A stretch of DNA of 64,000 nucleotides. It comes from Phycisphaerales bacterium. GTDB taxonomy: Bacteria > Planctomycetota > Phycisphaerae > Phycisphaerales > UBA1924. A program made the translations under genes and the position numbers. Every line of letters begins with the position of its first letter. Within the stretch, counting starts at the first letter, position 1. The notes beneath the pieces were generated by a model. The model searched no databases and was not told the DNA's origin. It saw only the letters and a list, made by a program, of their open reading frames with translations. Where the stretch lies: assembly GCA_040217175.1 (NCBI GenBank), contig JAVJNT010000002.1, positions 1,558,001 through 1,622,000 of the forward strand. The letters are read 5' to 3'. This document shows, piece by piece, positions 43,742 through 53,782 of the stretch.

Positions 43742-45076
43742 ATGCCCACCGGACGCCTCTCGACTGTTTCGCTCCTGCTCGCCTGCGGCTCGGCCGCGCT
43801 TGGCCAGGCCGCCGACCCGACGGTCTTCGTCGGCAACAACGGCAACTTGCTCGGCGCCGTCACCAGCCTGCAGCCTGATGCCTCGGGCGCACTGGTGCAG
43901 GTTGACTATCTCGTCATCGACGAGCGGCCGGCGGGTTCGGGCTCGCTGCCGGGCACGAACATCGAGGGCATCGCGCTCTCGGCCGGCGGCCGGTTCCTGG
44001 CGACGGGCCACGCGACGGCGCTCGACCCCGAGCAGCTCACGATCATCGAGATCGACGTCGACGGCACGATGCAGATCCTGGATACCTTCAGCGTGCCCAA
44101 CGCGCCGCTGGGGATGGCGTGGATCGACGACGAGTACATCGCGGTGGCCGAGTCGAGCCTGGGCGACTCGTTCGCCCGCGTCTACCGGTATACGCCGGGG
44201 GCCTCGCCCATGACCGGCTCGCTCGTGCAGACCGACATCACCGCCGAAGGCACGTTCATCACGAACATCGAGGCCGACCACGAGCGGCGGCGTCTCTTCG
44301 TGCAGGACTCGGACTTCGGCGGCGGCTCGGCCAACGTGACGGCGTACGAGGTCGACGCGGCTGGCGCGCTTGCGGAGGTTGGCTTCGTGTTCACCGCGCC
44401 GAACTTTGCGCTGGACATGTGGCTGGCGCCCAACGGCGAGTGGCTGTACGCCGGCGGTGGCATCAGCGGCACGGGTAGCGACGTGCTTGGCTTCCGCGTG
44501 GGGCCGGGGGGCGACCTGAGCTTCATGCCCGGTGCGCCGTTCGCCAGCCCGGGCGACTCGCCCGCTTGGGTGACGGTGAGCCCCGACAACCGGTTCGTGT
44601 ACGCCGGCCACGGCCGCGACGCGACGGTGCAGGGCTTCTCGACCGACAGCGAGACGGGGGCGCTGACGGCGCTGGGCGTGTCGTTCGACGTGGGCAGCCA
44701 GGGCACGCTCGGCACGGTCGGCACGCTGGCGCTGCCGGCGGGCAACTTCCTGTTCGTCACGGACAACTCGACGGTGTTCGACGGCATGAGCGGCATCTAC
44801 AGCTTCCGCATCGAGGACACGGGCGACATCACGCAGATCGGTGACATCGTGATGACCCCGGGCAGCCAGCCCGACGGCTTCGTCGTGTGGCAGCCCGGCG
44901 GCGACGACTGCCGCGCCGACCTCGACGGTGACGGCGAGCTCACGCTGTTCGACTTCCTGGCATTCCAGAACCTGTTCGATGCCGGCGACCCGGCCGCCGA
45001 CTTCGACGGCGACGGCGATCTGACGCTGTTCGATTTCCTTGCGTTCCAGAACGAGTTCGATGCGGGGTGCGAGTAG
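43742..45076 (+). CDS. Secreted lactonase-like beta-propeller with dockerin-type C-terminus
   Basis: A 444-residue exported protein: signal peptide ending A-A-L-G-Q-A, then residues about 30-385 forming a seven-blade propeller of the YncE/6-phosphogluconolactonase type (repeating A-P-N-G-E-W-L-Y and S-P-D-N-R-F-V-Y strands), and a terminal two-loop module (D-L-D-G-D-G-E-L-T-L-F-D-F twice in variant form) from about residue 390 ending DAGCE. Enzyme activity is doubtful. The ATG at 43742 follows AAGGAG. Confidence 0.8.
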   Translation: MPTGRLSTVSLLLACGSAALGQAADPTVFVGNNGNLLGAVTSLQPDASGALVQVDYLVIDERPAGSGSLPGTNIEGIALSAGGRFLATGHATALDPEQLTIIEIDVDGTMQILDTFSVPNAPLGMAWIDDEYIAVAESSLGDSFARVYRYTPGASPMTGSLVQTDITAEGTFITNIEADHERRRLFVQDSDFGGGSANVTAYEVDAAGALAEVGFVFTAPNFALDMWLAPNGEWLYAGGGISGTGSDVLGFRVGPGGDLSFMPGAPFASPGDSPAWVTVSPDNRFVYAGHGRDATVQGFSTDSETGALTALGVSFDVGSQGTLGTVGTLALPAGNFLFVTDNSTVFDGMSGIYSFRIEDTGDITQIGDIVMTPGSQPDGFVVWQPGGDDCRADLDGDGELTLFDFLAFQNLFDAGDPAADFDGDGDLTLFDFLAFQNEFDAGCE

Positions 45077-45218
45077 GAAACGCCCGCCACGAGAGCGCCC
45101 AGGGCCCGCCAGAAAAATCTTCGACCAACCCGTTAGATCCGCTCCCGAGCCGGCAAGTCCTTCGTGAGAGGCAGTGCAGTCCGCACCGCCGGAGGATGGA
45201 CTACTCGGGAGTTTTCAC

Positions 45219-47507
45219 GTGAAGAAGGCAACGAACCTGTCGGCGAGCCGGGGAACCGGCTCATTCGTGGATCGAGCGATCGGACGCCATGCCCGGCGTG
45301 GCGGCGTGGCGATGGGGGCGTTCGTCGCCCTTGCAGGGTCGGCATGCCCGGTGGGCGTGCTTGCGGGTGCGTCGGTCATCATGGTGGCCGGTCAGCACGC
45401 GAACGCGCAGTGCGGCACCCAGGTGCTGACCCAGTCGACCGAACCCGACGTGATCGAGGACGGCTCGGCCGTGTGGTGCGGCGATCTTTCGTCGAACGTT
45501 GATACCCAGATCGCGCGCGGCTTTATCGCGTCCCACGACCTGACCATCTCGTGCGTGACGTTCGGCGTGACCCGCAACACGGGCGGCGAGTGGCCGTGCC
45601 ACGTACGGATCGTCGCGGGCAGCCCGACCGATCCTTACGCGGGCCGCACGGTGCTGGCCGAGAAGACGGTGCTGGTTCCGGCGGGGGCTCGCAGGGAGTT
45701 CTTCACGGCCGAGCTACCCGACGTGTTCGTGCCCGAGGGCACGGCATTCACGGTCGAGCTAGATACGCCCTCGCGACGGGCGAGCGCTGGCGGTGACGAT
45801 GCGTTGCTGTCTCTCGGATTCAACGGTCTTGGTCAGTCGGCGCCGACGTACTTGCGCGCGCCGCTGTGCGGGATCGAGACGGAATTCCTCGAACTCGCGA
45901 GCATCGGCTTCCCCGACAGCCATGTGGCGATGTCGCTGGGTACCGAGTCGGGGTTCGGGCTTCCGACGCTGGGCGGGTTCGCGATCACGCCCATCGGGGA
46001 CGTGGTGGTGAGCACCGAAAGCGACGAGGTCATCGCGTACGGCGATGGGGGGCTGTCGATCGAGCTGGGCGATCTCACGATGGGCGGTGCGGCGAGTTTC
46101 CGGGTGCTGTCGACCGGCGACGAGGTCGATCCAACGGTCGAGATCGCGTTTCATGGAGCGACGACGACGGATCGTCTCGTGTTCCGCAACAACCCGGCTA
46201 CACCCAACGAAGCAGTGCTCGAGGTGATCTCGGACAACCCGGACCTCGACCTGTTCAACGTGCTCGTGTTCCATGAAGGAAACTTCGTCGGTACGCTCGA
46301 AGACCAGACATCGGGTTCGGTGCTGTTCACCGACCCGGGCGATGGTCGGGAGTGGAAGTGGCTCAAAAAGATGTTCAATTTCTTCGCCCGGTTTTCCTGC
46401 GCGGGAGAAAACTTCGAGACCGGCGTGACAAAGAGCTGGGACTACGGGGGATCGATCGGCTTCAGCATGGTGCGACCCTCCGGAGGCGGGGCGGGCCTTC
46501 GAGGCGACGAGATCTGGATCCAGCCGGCATCGGTCACGATTTCCCCCGAGCCTCCGCTTAGCGTGAGCATTCTCACTACCGGCTCGACGGGTATCGCGTT
46601 CGACGCGCTGGAGCGCACGCCTTCGGTCTTCATCGGCGACGCAAGCACCGATCCAAGAGTGGTCGGCGATGACGTTGTCTCGCGGATCGGCGTTCCCTTC
46701 AAGGCCATCAACACCGGTGGCGTGCAGTCGGGAGGCTCCATCTACGCCACCGACGTCACCGGCGACGGCATGGCAGATCTGTGCTATGCGCCAGGGCTTC
46801 CGGGCGAGCACGTGCGCATGGAGCTGGGCGGCGTCGAGTCGGCGTCCATCGGCACGGACGTGTCGGTCGTGGACCCGTTCGTCGCGTGCATGACCGTGTG
46901 CTCCTTCGAGGTCGGGCCGGTGAGCATCCCCACGGGCAAGACGATCTTCGACCCGTGGGTAGATGACCCGATGCTCGTGGCGGTTCGGCCCGACTTCACG
47001 GGCGTGGGCGACGAGACGTACACGTTCCAGGCCTACGACGCATCCGGGACGCTGGTGCATCAGGAGTCCGGGCTGCAGGGCATCGCCGGCGGGGCATCGC
47101 ACTGGCCGTCCAAGATCGGCAAGCTCGGCGGGCCGACGCCGTGCTTCGTGATGTGCTACCCGGATCTCACGCTGTTCCGGATGGCCAGCGGACACGAGTT
47201 CGACGTACACGAGGTGCGCGTGCTGGTTGAGGGTGCCCCGCCGGCCGGCCCGCTGAGCGCTCTGGACATCAGCACGCAGGGCATGGATGAGGTCCGCTTC
47301 TTCGACCCCGTGACGGTGCTTCCGGACTTCGCCGAGCCGTGCTACGCCGACCTGGACGGCGACGGGGCACTGACGCTGTTCGACTTCCTGGCGTTCCAGA
47401 ACCTCTTCGCGACCGGTTCGCCCACCGCCGACTGCGACGAGGATGGCTCGCTGACGCTGTTCGACTTCCTGTGCTTCCAGAACGCGTTTGCGGTGGGTTG
47501 CCCGTAA
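45219..47507 (+). CDS. Large secreted protein of unknown fold with dockerin-type C-terminus
   Basis: A 762-residue protein from GTG 45219 (GGGAG upstream). A basic N-region of about 40 residues precedes a hydrophobic stretch and a likely cleavage after H-A-N-A-Q, so it is exported. Residues about 70-700 are beta-rich and not recognised. They include a tail-fibre-like or choice-of-anchor-like N-terminal half, C-V-T-F-G-V-T-R-N-T-G-G, and a Cys-containing middle with C-M-T-V-C. The terminal module begins near residue 708 (C-Y-A-D-L-D-G-D-G) and ends VGCP. A terminator follows. Confidence 0.72.
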   Translation: MKKATNLSASRGTGSFVDRAIGRHARRGGVAMGAFVALAGSACPVGVLAGASVIMVAGQHANAQCGTQVLTQSTEPDVIEDGSAVWCGDLSSNVDTQIARGFIASHDLTISCVTFGVTRNTGGEWPCHVRIVAGSPTDPYAGRTVLAEKTVLVPAGARREFFTAELPDVFVPEGTAFTVELDTPSRRASAGGDDALLSLGFNGLGQSAPTYLRAPLCGIETEFLELASIGFPDSHVAMSLGTESGFGLPTLGGFAITPIGDVVVSTESDEVIAYGDGGLSIELGDLTMGGAASFRVLSTGDEVDPTVEIAFHGATTTDRLVFRNNPATPNEAVLEVISDNPDLDLFNVLVFHEGNFVGTLEDQTSGSVLFTDPGDGREWKWLKKMFNFFARFSCAGENFETGVTKSWDYGGSIGFSMVRPSGGGAGLRGDEIWIQPASVTISPEPPLSVSILTTGSTGIAFDALERTPSVFIGDASTDPRVVGDDVVSRIGVPFKAINTGGVQSGGSIYATDVTGDGMADLCYAPGLPGEHVRMELGGVESASIGTDVSVVDPFVACMTVCSFEVGPVSIPTGKTIFDPWVDDPMLVAVRPDFTGVGDETYTFQAYDASGTLVHQESGLQGIAGGASHWPSKIGKLGGPTPCFVMCYPDLTLFRMASGHEFDVHEVRVLVEGAPPAGPLSALDISTQGMDEVRFFDPVTVLPDFAEPCYADLDGDGALTLFDFLAFQNLFATGSPTADCDEDGSLTLFDFLCFQNAFAVGCP

Positions 47508-47540
47508 CGAGGCGGGCTGGGTCCTCCTCTCTCCACGCCG

Positions 47541-47571
47541 CGCCCCCGTTCGATGCGGGGGCGTGGCTTTT
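47541..47571 (+). terminator. Rho-independent terminator
   Basis: CGCCCCCG/CGGGGGCG (8-bp stem, seven-base loop) is followed by TGGCTTTT, 33 bp after the stop of the 762-residue protein gene. Confidence 0.75.
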
Positions 47572-47608
47572 GCGGGACGGACACGGGATGGTGGGTTCGG
47601 AGGTCGTC

Positions 47609-47806
47609 ATGCGGTCGATGATCGCGTTCCTGGTGCTCGGAGGGGCCTTGCTCGTGCTTGCGTCGATCGCGATCGGCGTCATGGTGAGCATCGGCAGCGG
47701 GCGACCGAGCTGGCTGCTCATCGGCGTGTTCGCGTTCGACTCGCTCGTCTTGTTTGGGCTCTTCGCATTGCTGGCCCGACGCCGCAACGGTGGGGCATCG
47801 CACTAG
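47609..47806 (+). CDS. Small two-helix membrane protein
   Basis: A 65-residue protein with two hydrophobic helices ([16 protein letters not shown] and [18 protein letters not shown]) and a basic tail. ATG 47609 has CGGAGGT five bases upstream; ATG 47588 is an alternative. Its TAG shares CTAG with the convergent kinase stop, the same arrangement as two other convergent pairs here, which supports it being real. Function unknown. Confidence 0.55.
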   Translation: MRSMIAFLVLGGALLVLASIAIGVMVSIGSGRPSWLLIGVFAFDSLVLFGLFALLARRRNGGASH

Positions 47807-50800
47807 CGCAACGCCGATGGTTCCCGTGTCTGCGGTTCGTCGTCGCGCCAGTATGCTTCGTTGCCGCGGATGTAGGCGCGCAGGCGGTCGAGGTCGCTCA
47901 CGCCGATCCATGCGTCCTCGCCCGAGGTCAGCATCGTGCTGCCATCGCGGCCGAAGGCGATCGAAAATACCGAGCGGTCGTGCACCGGGAGCCTGGCGAT
48001 CTCGGTGCCTGCCTGCGGATCGCAGACGATGACCGACCCTCCGGGCCCGACGACGAAGAGCACGTCGCCCGCCGGGTGGAACGCCAGGTCGTACGCGCCC
48101 CACGGCAGGCCGGGGATGGTGCCCAGCGGCCGGCCGGTGGTCGCATCCCATAGCCGGATCGTGCGATCGTCTGATGCGACGGCGATCCGCGAGCCGTCGG
48201 GAGACCAGGCGACGGCCCTGACGAAGTCGTGATGGCCGTTGAACCTGCCGACTTCGTGACCCGTTGCGACGTCGAGCATGACGGCGTGCTGGTGTTCCGC
48301 GACGGCGGCGCACAGCAGGTGCCGGCCATCGGGGCTGAAGCGGATCATCGGGATGCGCGACGCCTCGAAGCCAATCACGCGTGCGTCGGCGCCGGCCATA
48401 TTCTGCCAGATGCGAACGAACCCGTCCGCGGCGCCGACGGCGATCCACGCGTCGTCGGGGCTGAAGCGCGCGCTCCACAGACGTGGGAGCCCTTCAGCGA
48501 TGAGGCGAACGTGCTCGCCGTTGCGGTTCCAGATCACGACGCGCCCGTCGAACCCGGCGGTCAGGATGGACGAGCCGTCGGCGGAGAACGCAACGGAGGT
48601 GATGACGCCAGCGTGGGCGTCCTCGACCTCGATCGCGTCCCGCTGGCCCGGCGGCTTGATGAACAGGCTGCCGCGATCGTCGCCCCACGCCAGGGCGCCA
48701 TCGGCGGCGCAGGCGATCGACGCGTGCGTCGTGTCGCTCGTCTCGAGGCGCTCCAGCCACGGCCGATCGAGGGTGTCGTAGACGGCGACGTCCGAGCCCT
48801 CGTGCGAGATCGCCACGAGTCCCGACCGTTCGTCGATCGCCATCGCGAGGGACCGCCGGCCGGTGTCGATGCGGCCGCGTGGCTCTAGCGTGGGCAGGGA
48901 CAGTGGCACGAGCACGCCGAAGCGATCGATCGCGTAGAGCGTGCTTCCCCGGGGGCCGAAGGCGAGCCTGTCGACCTCCTTCGTGTCGGTCTTGCGGAGT
49001 TCCAGCGGCGTTGGGGTTCCCGTGGCGTCGAAGAGCATTATGGTGTTGTCGATGGTTGCCGCCAGCAGGCGGCCGTCCGGGGAGAGCATCAGGCATCGGG
49101 CCGGCTGCTTCGGGTCGAGGTGGGCGTCGGCTCCGAGTGAGATAGAGGAGGTCTCACTCCAGTCCGGCGGCCGGTGCATCGTGATCCGGCGGCCGGGCGA
49201 TGCGTGTCCGGCAAGGAGCGTTGGGCCACCATCGTGCTCGCTGAGCGTGATGAACGGGATGTTTCTGCCGAGCAGCATCGCGTGCGACGGTTCGTATACG
49301 TTTCGGACGAACACCTGACCCGATCCGCCTTCATTGTGACTCGCGAGGAAGCGGCCGTCGTTGCTCACGGTCATGAATGCATGTGACCCTTCTGCGTCGC
49401 AAACTATCTGTGCGATTGGTCCGAGCGCATGGGCATCTCGCAAGACGGCGACACCACCGCCGAGGCCGACGCTGAAGCGTCCGTTCGCGCTCGCAAAGGT
49501 CGCGTCGACGGTGTGCTCATCGTCGAACAATGCCTGCATCGAAGCAAGCCTGCCCTCGAGGCCCCAGGCGAATCTCGTGCCCGTTGCATCGATGGCCCAG
49601 ACCAGGCCGTCGGGGTCGAATCCGATCGCAACGCAGCGCGCCTGCGTCCGGCGACGCATGATCCGCGGACGCGAGGCGTAGAACTCCGCGAGCGACCACG
49701 CCGAACGGAGTTGCTCGGCCGTTCCTTCGAGGCAGAGGTTCGGCCCGGTGTCGAGGCCGTTACGCATGGCCTCGGCCCACAGGATGGCCTCGGCGCGGTC
49801 GGCGTCTCCGACGGCGGCCATGAGGCGCGCACGCTGGACGTTGCTCTCCGAGAGTGTTGCCTCGGCGTCGCGACGCGAGCGGTCGAGATCGGCCGCCAGC
49901 AGCGCGAAGCCGACCGCCGCCACGAGCGTGGTGACCGCGACGAGCGCAACGGCGATGGTCGCGGCACGATTGCGGAGCAGCAGCTTCCGAACGACGTAGG
50001 CCGTGCTTTCGCGTCGTGCAGCGATCGGATAGCCGTGCAGGTAGCTGTCGATGTCTTCGGCGAGCGCAGCGGCGCTGGCATATCGGCGGTGGGGTTCCTT
50101 GGCCAAGCAGCGGAGGATGATGGTTTCGACGTCGCCGGGTAGCTTGGGGACGTGGCGGCGCAGCGGCGTGGGGGTCGTGTGCGCGGCGTGCTGGGCCACC
50201 AGGCGCATCGACCCGTCGCACGGATAGGGCATGCAGTCGGTCAGGAGCTGGTACAGCACCATGCCTAGCGAGTAGACGTCTCCGGGAGCGCCCGCGTCCT
50301 CGGGATGTTCATCGAGGCGTTCGGGCGCGGCGTAGGCGGGCGTGCCGGCGAACTCCTGCGTGACGGCGGCGTCGCGTGGGTCGGCCGACGACCGCGCGAG
50401 CCCGAAGTCGAGCACACGCGGCACGCCCTGCTCGTCGACGAGCACGTTGCTGGGCTTGAGATCACGGTGGATCACGCCCGCCGCGTGGGCGTGTCCGACG
50501 CCCCGGGCGACCTGGAGCCCGAGCCGCATCACCGCGTCGGTGCGCGACCTCGAGCCCGGGTGCGCCGGGCCCAGCGTCTCGCGGACGAACCGGTCGAGCG
50601 CGACGCCCCGCACGAACTCCATGGCGACGTAGCGGCCCCCGTCGGTGGAGGATCCGGACTGGTACACCGACACGATGTTGGGGTGGCGGAGCTGGGCTGC
50701 CAGCTCGATCTCGCGCTCGAACCGGCGGAGCTGCCGCGGCGTGGCGAAGGCGCCGCCAAGGAGCATCTTGATGGCCACGGGCCGGCTCGGGCGCTCCTGC

Positions 50801-51090
50801 ATCGCGCGGTAGACCACACCCTGCCCGCCGCGGCTGATCTCCTCGACGATGCGGAAGCCCGGGACGGTCTCGGGCAGCGGCGCCTTGGGCTTGGCGAGCG
50901 CATCGTCTTTGGCGTCGAAAGCGCGGGCGAGGTCGTCGCCCGCGCTGGCGAGGAACCGATCGTTCTCGCGACACTGCTCGACGTACCGTCGGCACGCCTG
51001 GCAGCGAGCGACGTGGCGGGTGACGTGGCGCGGCCCGTCGCGATCCGTCGCCAGTGATTCGAGGACCGAGGCGGTCGGGCAGCGGCCCAT
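47803..51090 (-). CDS. Membrane Ser/Thr protein kinase with N-terminal zinc-finger motif and C-terminal WD40 domain
   Basis: A 1095-residue protein. Residues 26-33 read H-V-A-R-C-Q-A-C, the H-x3-C-x2-C pattern of zinc-binding anti-sigma domains. A Hanks-type kinase follows: Gly loop S-R-G-G-Q-G-V-V-Y, Lys108, HRDLKPSN at 208-215, DFG at 228-230, and the A-P-E motif. A single transmembrane helix lies at about 377-400. The remaining 690 residues are WD40-like repeats ([11 protein letters not shown] and similar) forming one or two propellers, presumably outside the membrane. It is coupled by a one-base overlap to the ECF sigma gene, indicating a sigma-kinase signalling pair. Confidence 0.92.
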   Translation of the reverse strand: MGRCPTASVLESLATDRDGPRHVTRHVARCQACRRYVEQCRENDRFLASAGDDLARAFDAKDDALAKPKAPLPETVPGFRIVEEISRGGQGVVYRAMQERPSRPVAIKMLLGGAFATPRQLRRFEREIELAAQLRHPNIVSVYQSGSSTDGGRYVAMEFVRGVALDRFVRETLGPAHPGSRSRTDAVMRLGLQVARGVGHAHAAGVIHRDLKPSNVLVDEQGVPRVLDFGLARSSADPRDAAVTQEFAGTPAYAAPERLDEHPEDAGAPGDVYSLGMVLYQLLTDCMPYPCDGSMRLVAQHAAHTTPTPLRRHVPKLPGDVETIILRCLAKEPHRRYASAAALAEDIDSYLHGYPIAARRESTAYVVRKLLLRNRAATIAVALVAVTTLVAAVGFALLAADLDRSRRDAEATLSESNVQRARLMAAVGDADRAEAILWAEAMRNGLDTGPNLCLEGTAEQLRSAWSLAEFYASRPRIMRRRTQARCVAIGFDPDGLVWAIDATGTRFAWGLEGRLASMQALFDDEHTVDATFASANGRFSVGLGGGVAVLRDAHALGPIAQIVCDAEGSHAFMTVSNDGRFLASHNEGGSGQVFVRNVYEPSHAMLLGRNIPFITLSEHDGGPTLLAGHASPGRRITMHRPPDWSETSSISLGADAHLDPKQPARCLMLSPDGRLLAATIDNTIMLFDATGTPTPLELRKTDTKEVDRLAFGPRGSTLYAIDRFGVLVPLSLPTLEPRGRIDTGRRSLAMAIDERSGLVAISHEGSDVAVYDTLDRPWLERLETSDTTHASIACAADGALAWGDDRGSLFIKPPGQRDAIEVEDAHAGVITSVAFSADGSSILTAGFDGRVVIWNRNGEHVRLIAEGLPRLWSARFSPDDAWIAVGAADGFVRIWQNMAGADARVIGFEASRIPMIRFSPDGRHLLCAAVAEHQHAVMLDVATGHEVGRFNGHHDFVRAVAWSPDGSRIAVASDDRTIRLWDATTGRPLGTIPGLPWGAYDLAFHPAGDVLFVVGPGGSVIVCDPQAGTEIARLPVHDRSVFSIAFGRDGSTMLTSGEDAWIGVSDLDRLRAYIRGNEAYWRDDEPQTREPSALR

Positions 51091-51707
51091 CACTCGTCCT
51101 CGTCGTAGGCGATGGTCAGTTCGCGAATGAGCTCGCGCAGGCGACCGGTCAGCCGGTTCTTCGCGACGTACACGGCGTCGACGCTCAGGCCGCACTGTCG
51201 GGCGACTTCGGCCGCCGGCACGCCGCGGATGGCGAACAGCTCGAAGGCGCGCAGGGTCTCGTCCCGGGTGCGTCCCTCGTCGCGGATGATCGCCAGCGCG
51301 CGGGCGATGATCGCACGCTCGCGTTCGCGGCGCCACTCGTCGTGGAGGACGGCGTCGTCGCCCCAGTCTCCGTGCGCGTGAGCGCCGTGGCGGTTGCCCG
51401 CGCGACGCAGGCTGCGCGCAACGTTGCCAGCAATGCCGATGAGCCAGGAGCTCAGCCGACCCCGGCCGCGCTCGTACCGGCCTTGGGCGTAGGCCCGCGC
51501 GAACTCGGCGAGCGTCTGCTGGGCGATCTCGGCGGCGTCGTCGGGCGCAAACCCTCGCTTGCGGGCCAGGGCGATCAGGATCGGGCGGTATCGGGCGTCG
51601 AAGCCTTCCCATGCGGCGGCGTTGGCCGGATCTCGCAGGTCATCCAGCAGCCGCGTGGTGGTACGCGTTCCCAGGGGGCACGGGCCGCTGGGGGGTGGCG
51701 TGGACAT
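51090..51707 (-). CDS. ECF-type RNA polymerase sigma factor
   Basis: A 205-residue sigma-70-family factor. The sigma-2 region is around residues 22-100 (F-D-A-R-Y-R-P-I-L then [10 protein letters not shown] and a W-L-I-G-I-A segment), and the sigma-4 helix-turn-helix lies near residues 155-200 ([20 protein letters not shown]). Its stop overlaps the kinase ATG (TGATG). No separate anti-sigma gene is present; the kinase carries the zinc motif. Target promoters unknown. Confidence 0.9.
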   Translation of the reverse strand: MSTPPPSGPCPLGTRTTTRLLDDLRDPANAAAWEGFDARYRPILIALARKRGFAPDDAAEIAQQTLAEFARAYAQGRYERGRGRLSSWLIGIAGNVARSLRRAGNRHGAHAHGDWGDDAVLHDEWRRERERAIIARALAIIRDEGRTRDETLRAFELFAIRGVPAAEVARQCGLSVDAVYVAKNRLTGRLRELIRELTIAYDEDE

Positions 51708-51770
51708 GGGCGATGATACGCGGGATTGGAGATTAGTGCGGGCATTCCCGATCGCTTGCGTCGATGCCGT

Positions 51771-52604
51771 TCAGTCGCCGACGTGCTCGCGTTGGGGCGC
51801 CTGCCCCTCGACCAACCCCAGCCACACCTGCCCGGGCTCGTCGCCGGTCGGCTCGCCGCGCCATGCCCGGAGGCGGACGTTGCGGATGAGTTCGAGGATG
51901 CCCAGGAACATGCCGATGGCCTCGCCGCGGGTGCGGCCGGTGAAGAGGGCGCTGAGGGGCAGGCTGGGCTGGCCGGTCTCTTCGCGGGCGCGTTCGAGGC
52001 GGTCGATGGCGTCGGCCTGATGCAATTCGATGGGCGTGTCGTCGTCGGTGACGGTGTGCTCGCCCAGGCGGTCGAACTGGATGGCGCTGGCGATGCGATC
52101 GAAGGCTTCGACGAGGTCGGTCAGCGACAGGTCGTCGATGTCGAGCGCCAGGTCTTCCTCGTCCTCGTCGCGCGAGGGGCGGAGTGCTGGGGCGACGCGG
52201 GCGCGGGCCTGCCACTGCTCGAGGCGCTGCTCGAGCGCGTCGGCGCGGTCGCGCAGGCGCTTGTACTCGAGGAGCTGGCGGACGAGCTCGGCCCGTGGGT
52301 CCTCGGGCTGCTTGTCTTCTTTGGCGTGCTGCCGCTTGGCTGCTTCGACTTCTTCTGGGCTCAGGTTCTCGGCGGCGACGACGCGGCTCTTGATCTCTGC
52401 CAGCGTCGCGGCCATGACCAGGAACTCGCCCGCGGTGTCGATGTCGATGGTCGACAGGTCGCTGATGGCCTCCATGTAGCGTTCGGCGATGAGGGCCACG
52501 GGGATGTCGTGGATGTCGACCTCATGCACGCGGACGAGGTGCAGGAGCAGGTCCATCGGCCCCTCGAAGGCGTCGACGGCGATGGCGGGGCCGGTGGCGT
52601 CCAT
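51771..52604 (-). CDS. scpA: Segregation and condensation protein A
   Basis: ScpA is the kleisin subunit of the SMC-ScpAB condensin. The 277 residues show the N-terminal family signature (F-E-G-P-M-D-L-L-L-H-L-V, then I-D-I-D-T-A-G-E-F-L-V-M-A-A-T-L), an acidic variable middle, and the C-terminal winged-helix region (F-L-G-I-L-E-L-I-R). scpB and smc are not in the window. It is divergent from kdsD, with 39 bp between starts. Confidence 0.92.
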   Translation of the reverse strand: MDATGPAIAVDAFEGPMDLLLHLVRVHEVDIHDIPVALIAERYMEAISDLSTIDIDTAGEFLVMAATLAEIKSRVVAAENLSPEEVEAAKRQHAKEDKQPEDPRAELVRQLLEYKRLRDRADALEQRLEQWQARARVAPALRPSRDEDEEDLALDIDDLSLTDLVEAFDRIASAIQFDRLGEHTVTDDDTPIELHQADAIDRLERAREETGQPSLPLSALFTGRTRGEAIGMFLGILELIRNVRLRAWRGEPTGDEPGQVWLGLVEGQAPQREHVGD

Positions 52605-52643
52605 AGGCGACTCTAGGGCGGGTCCTGCGTCATACCCTCACCG

Positions 52644-53678
52644 ATGACGAGCATGACGACGCCCGAGACCACCGAGCATCTCGAATTGGCCAGCCGGCTC
52701 CTCAGGGAAGAGGCCGAGGCGGTCGGCGCGCTCGCGGAGCTTCCGGATGGCTTCGCCAAGGCGGTCGAGATGATCGATGCGTGCGCGCGGGCCGGCGGCA
52801 CGGTGCTGGTGACCGGGCTCGGCAAGAGCGGGCACGTGGGCGCCAAGATCAGCGCGACGATGGCAAGCCTGGGCATCCCCAGCCACCTCGTGCACCCGAC
52901 CGAGGCGGCCCACGGCGACCTTGGGCGCTTCCGGCCGAGCGATCTCGTGCTCGCGCTGAGCTTCAGCGGCAAGACCGCCGAGGTCGTGGCGCTGTGCGGG
53001 CTGCTGCGTCAGGACGGACTCAAGATCATCACCATCACCGGCAGGAAACCGGAGGCCGGCAGTGCGCCCGACCCGCTCAGCCGCCTCGCCACCGTGCCGC
53101 TGTACCTCGGCCTGAAGCACGAGGCGTTGCATCCACGCTTTAGTGCGCCCACGGCCTCGACGACCGCGACGCTGGCGCTCGGCGATGCGCTGGCGATCTC
53201 GGCGGCGGCGCGTCGTGGATTCACCGACGCCGACTTTGCGAGACGCCACCCCGGCGGTGCGCTCGGCGGGGCGTTGCGCCCGGTCATGGACATTGCCCGC
53301 TGCACCATCGACGACCACCTGCCCGTGGCGCCCGAGCGCGTGAGCGTCATCGAGGCCCAGCACGCCGTGCAACTCAAGAGCGGCCGCCGGCCCGGCGCGA
53401 TCTTGCTGGTGGACGATCGCGGCGTGCTGACCGGCATCTTCACCGACGGCGACCTGCGAAGGCTGGTCCTGCGCGACCGTACGGAGCTCGATCGCCCCAT
53501 CGCAGAGGTCATGACGAGGCAGCCGCGCACGATCAACAGCGACGCGCTCGCGCGCGACGCGGTGGCGCTCGTGCTCGAGCATCGACAGGACGAGGTGCCG
53601 ATCGTGGACGGTGATGGAAGGCCGGTGGGGTTGCTCGACGTGCAGGACCTCGTGGCGCTGAAGCTCGTCGAAGGCTGA
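52644..53678 (+). CDS. kdsD: D-arabinose-5-phosphate isomerase (KpsF/GutQ family)
   Basis: This enzyme makes arabinose-5-phosphate for KDO synthesis (with KdsA at 39004). The 344-residue protein has a SIS sugar isomerase domain (T-G-L-G-K-S-G-H-V-G-A-K, H-P-T-E-A-A-H-G-D-L-G, L-S-F-S-G-K-T-A-E), the family tag P-T-A-S-T-T-A-T-L-A-L-G-D-A-L, and two C-terminal CBS domains with D-R-G-V-L-T-G-I-F-T-D-G-D-L-R-R. Length is typical. Another start (ATG 52653) lies three codons downstream. Confidence 0.94.
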   Translation: MTSMTTPETTEHLELASRLLREEAEAVGALAELPDGFAKAVEMIDACARAGGTVLVTGLGKSGHVGAKISATMASLGIPSHLVHPTEAAHGDLGRFRPSDLVLALSFSGKTAEVVALCGLLRQDGLKIITITGRKPEAGSAPDPLSRLATVPLYLGLKHEALHPRFSAPTASTTATLALGDALAISAAARRGFTDADFARRHPGGALGGALRPVMDIARCTIDDHLPVAPERVSVIEAQHAVQLKSGRRPGAILLVDDRGVLTGIFTDGDLRRLVLRDRTELDRPIAEVMTRQPRTINSDALARDAVALVLEHRQDEVPIVDGDGRPVGLLDVQDLVALKLVEG

Positions 53679-53692
53679 TCGGCCACCGAAAC

Positions 53693-53736
53693 TTTCGCGA
53701 AACGCTTGCAACATTGCCGTATTCTCGTGGTATAAC
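53693..53736 (+). promoter_or_regulatory. Promoter of the FG-GAP gene with adjacent palindrome
   Basis: TTGCAA (53706-53711) and TATAAC (53731-53736, 5/6 to consensus) with an extended TG (53728-53729); the spacer is 19 bp. Immediately upstream is the palindrome TTTCGCGAAA (53693-53702), a possible operator. The ATG at 53783 follows with GGGGAG. Confidence 0.55.
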
Positions 53737-53782
53737 CGTGGGAAGACGCGTGTGTTCGTGCGCGCGGGAAGGGGAGTCAGCA

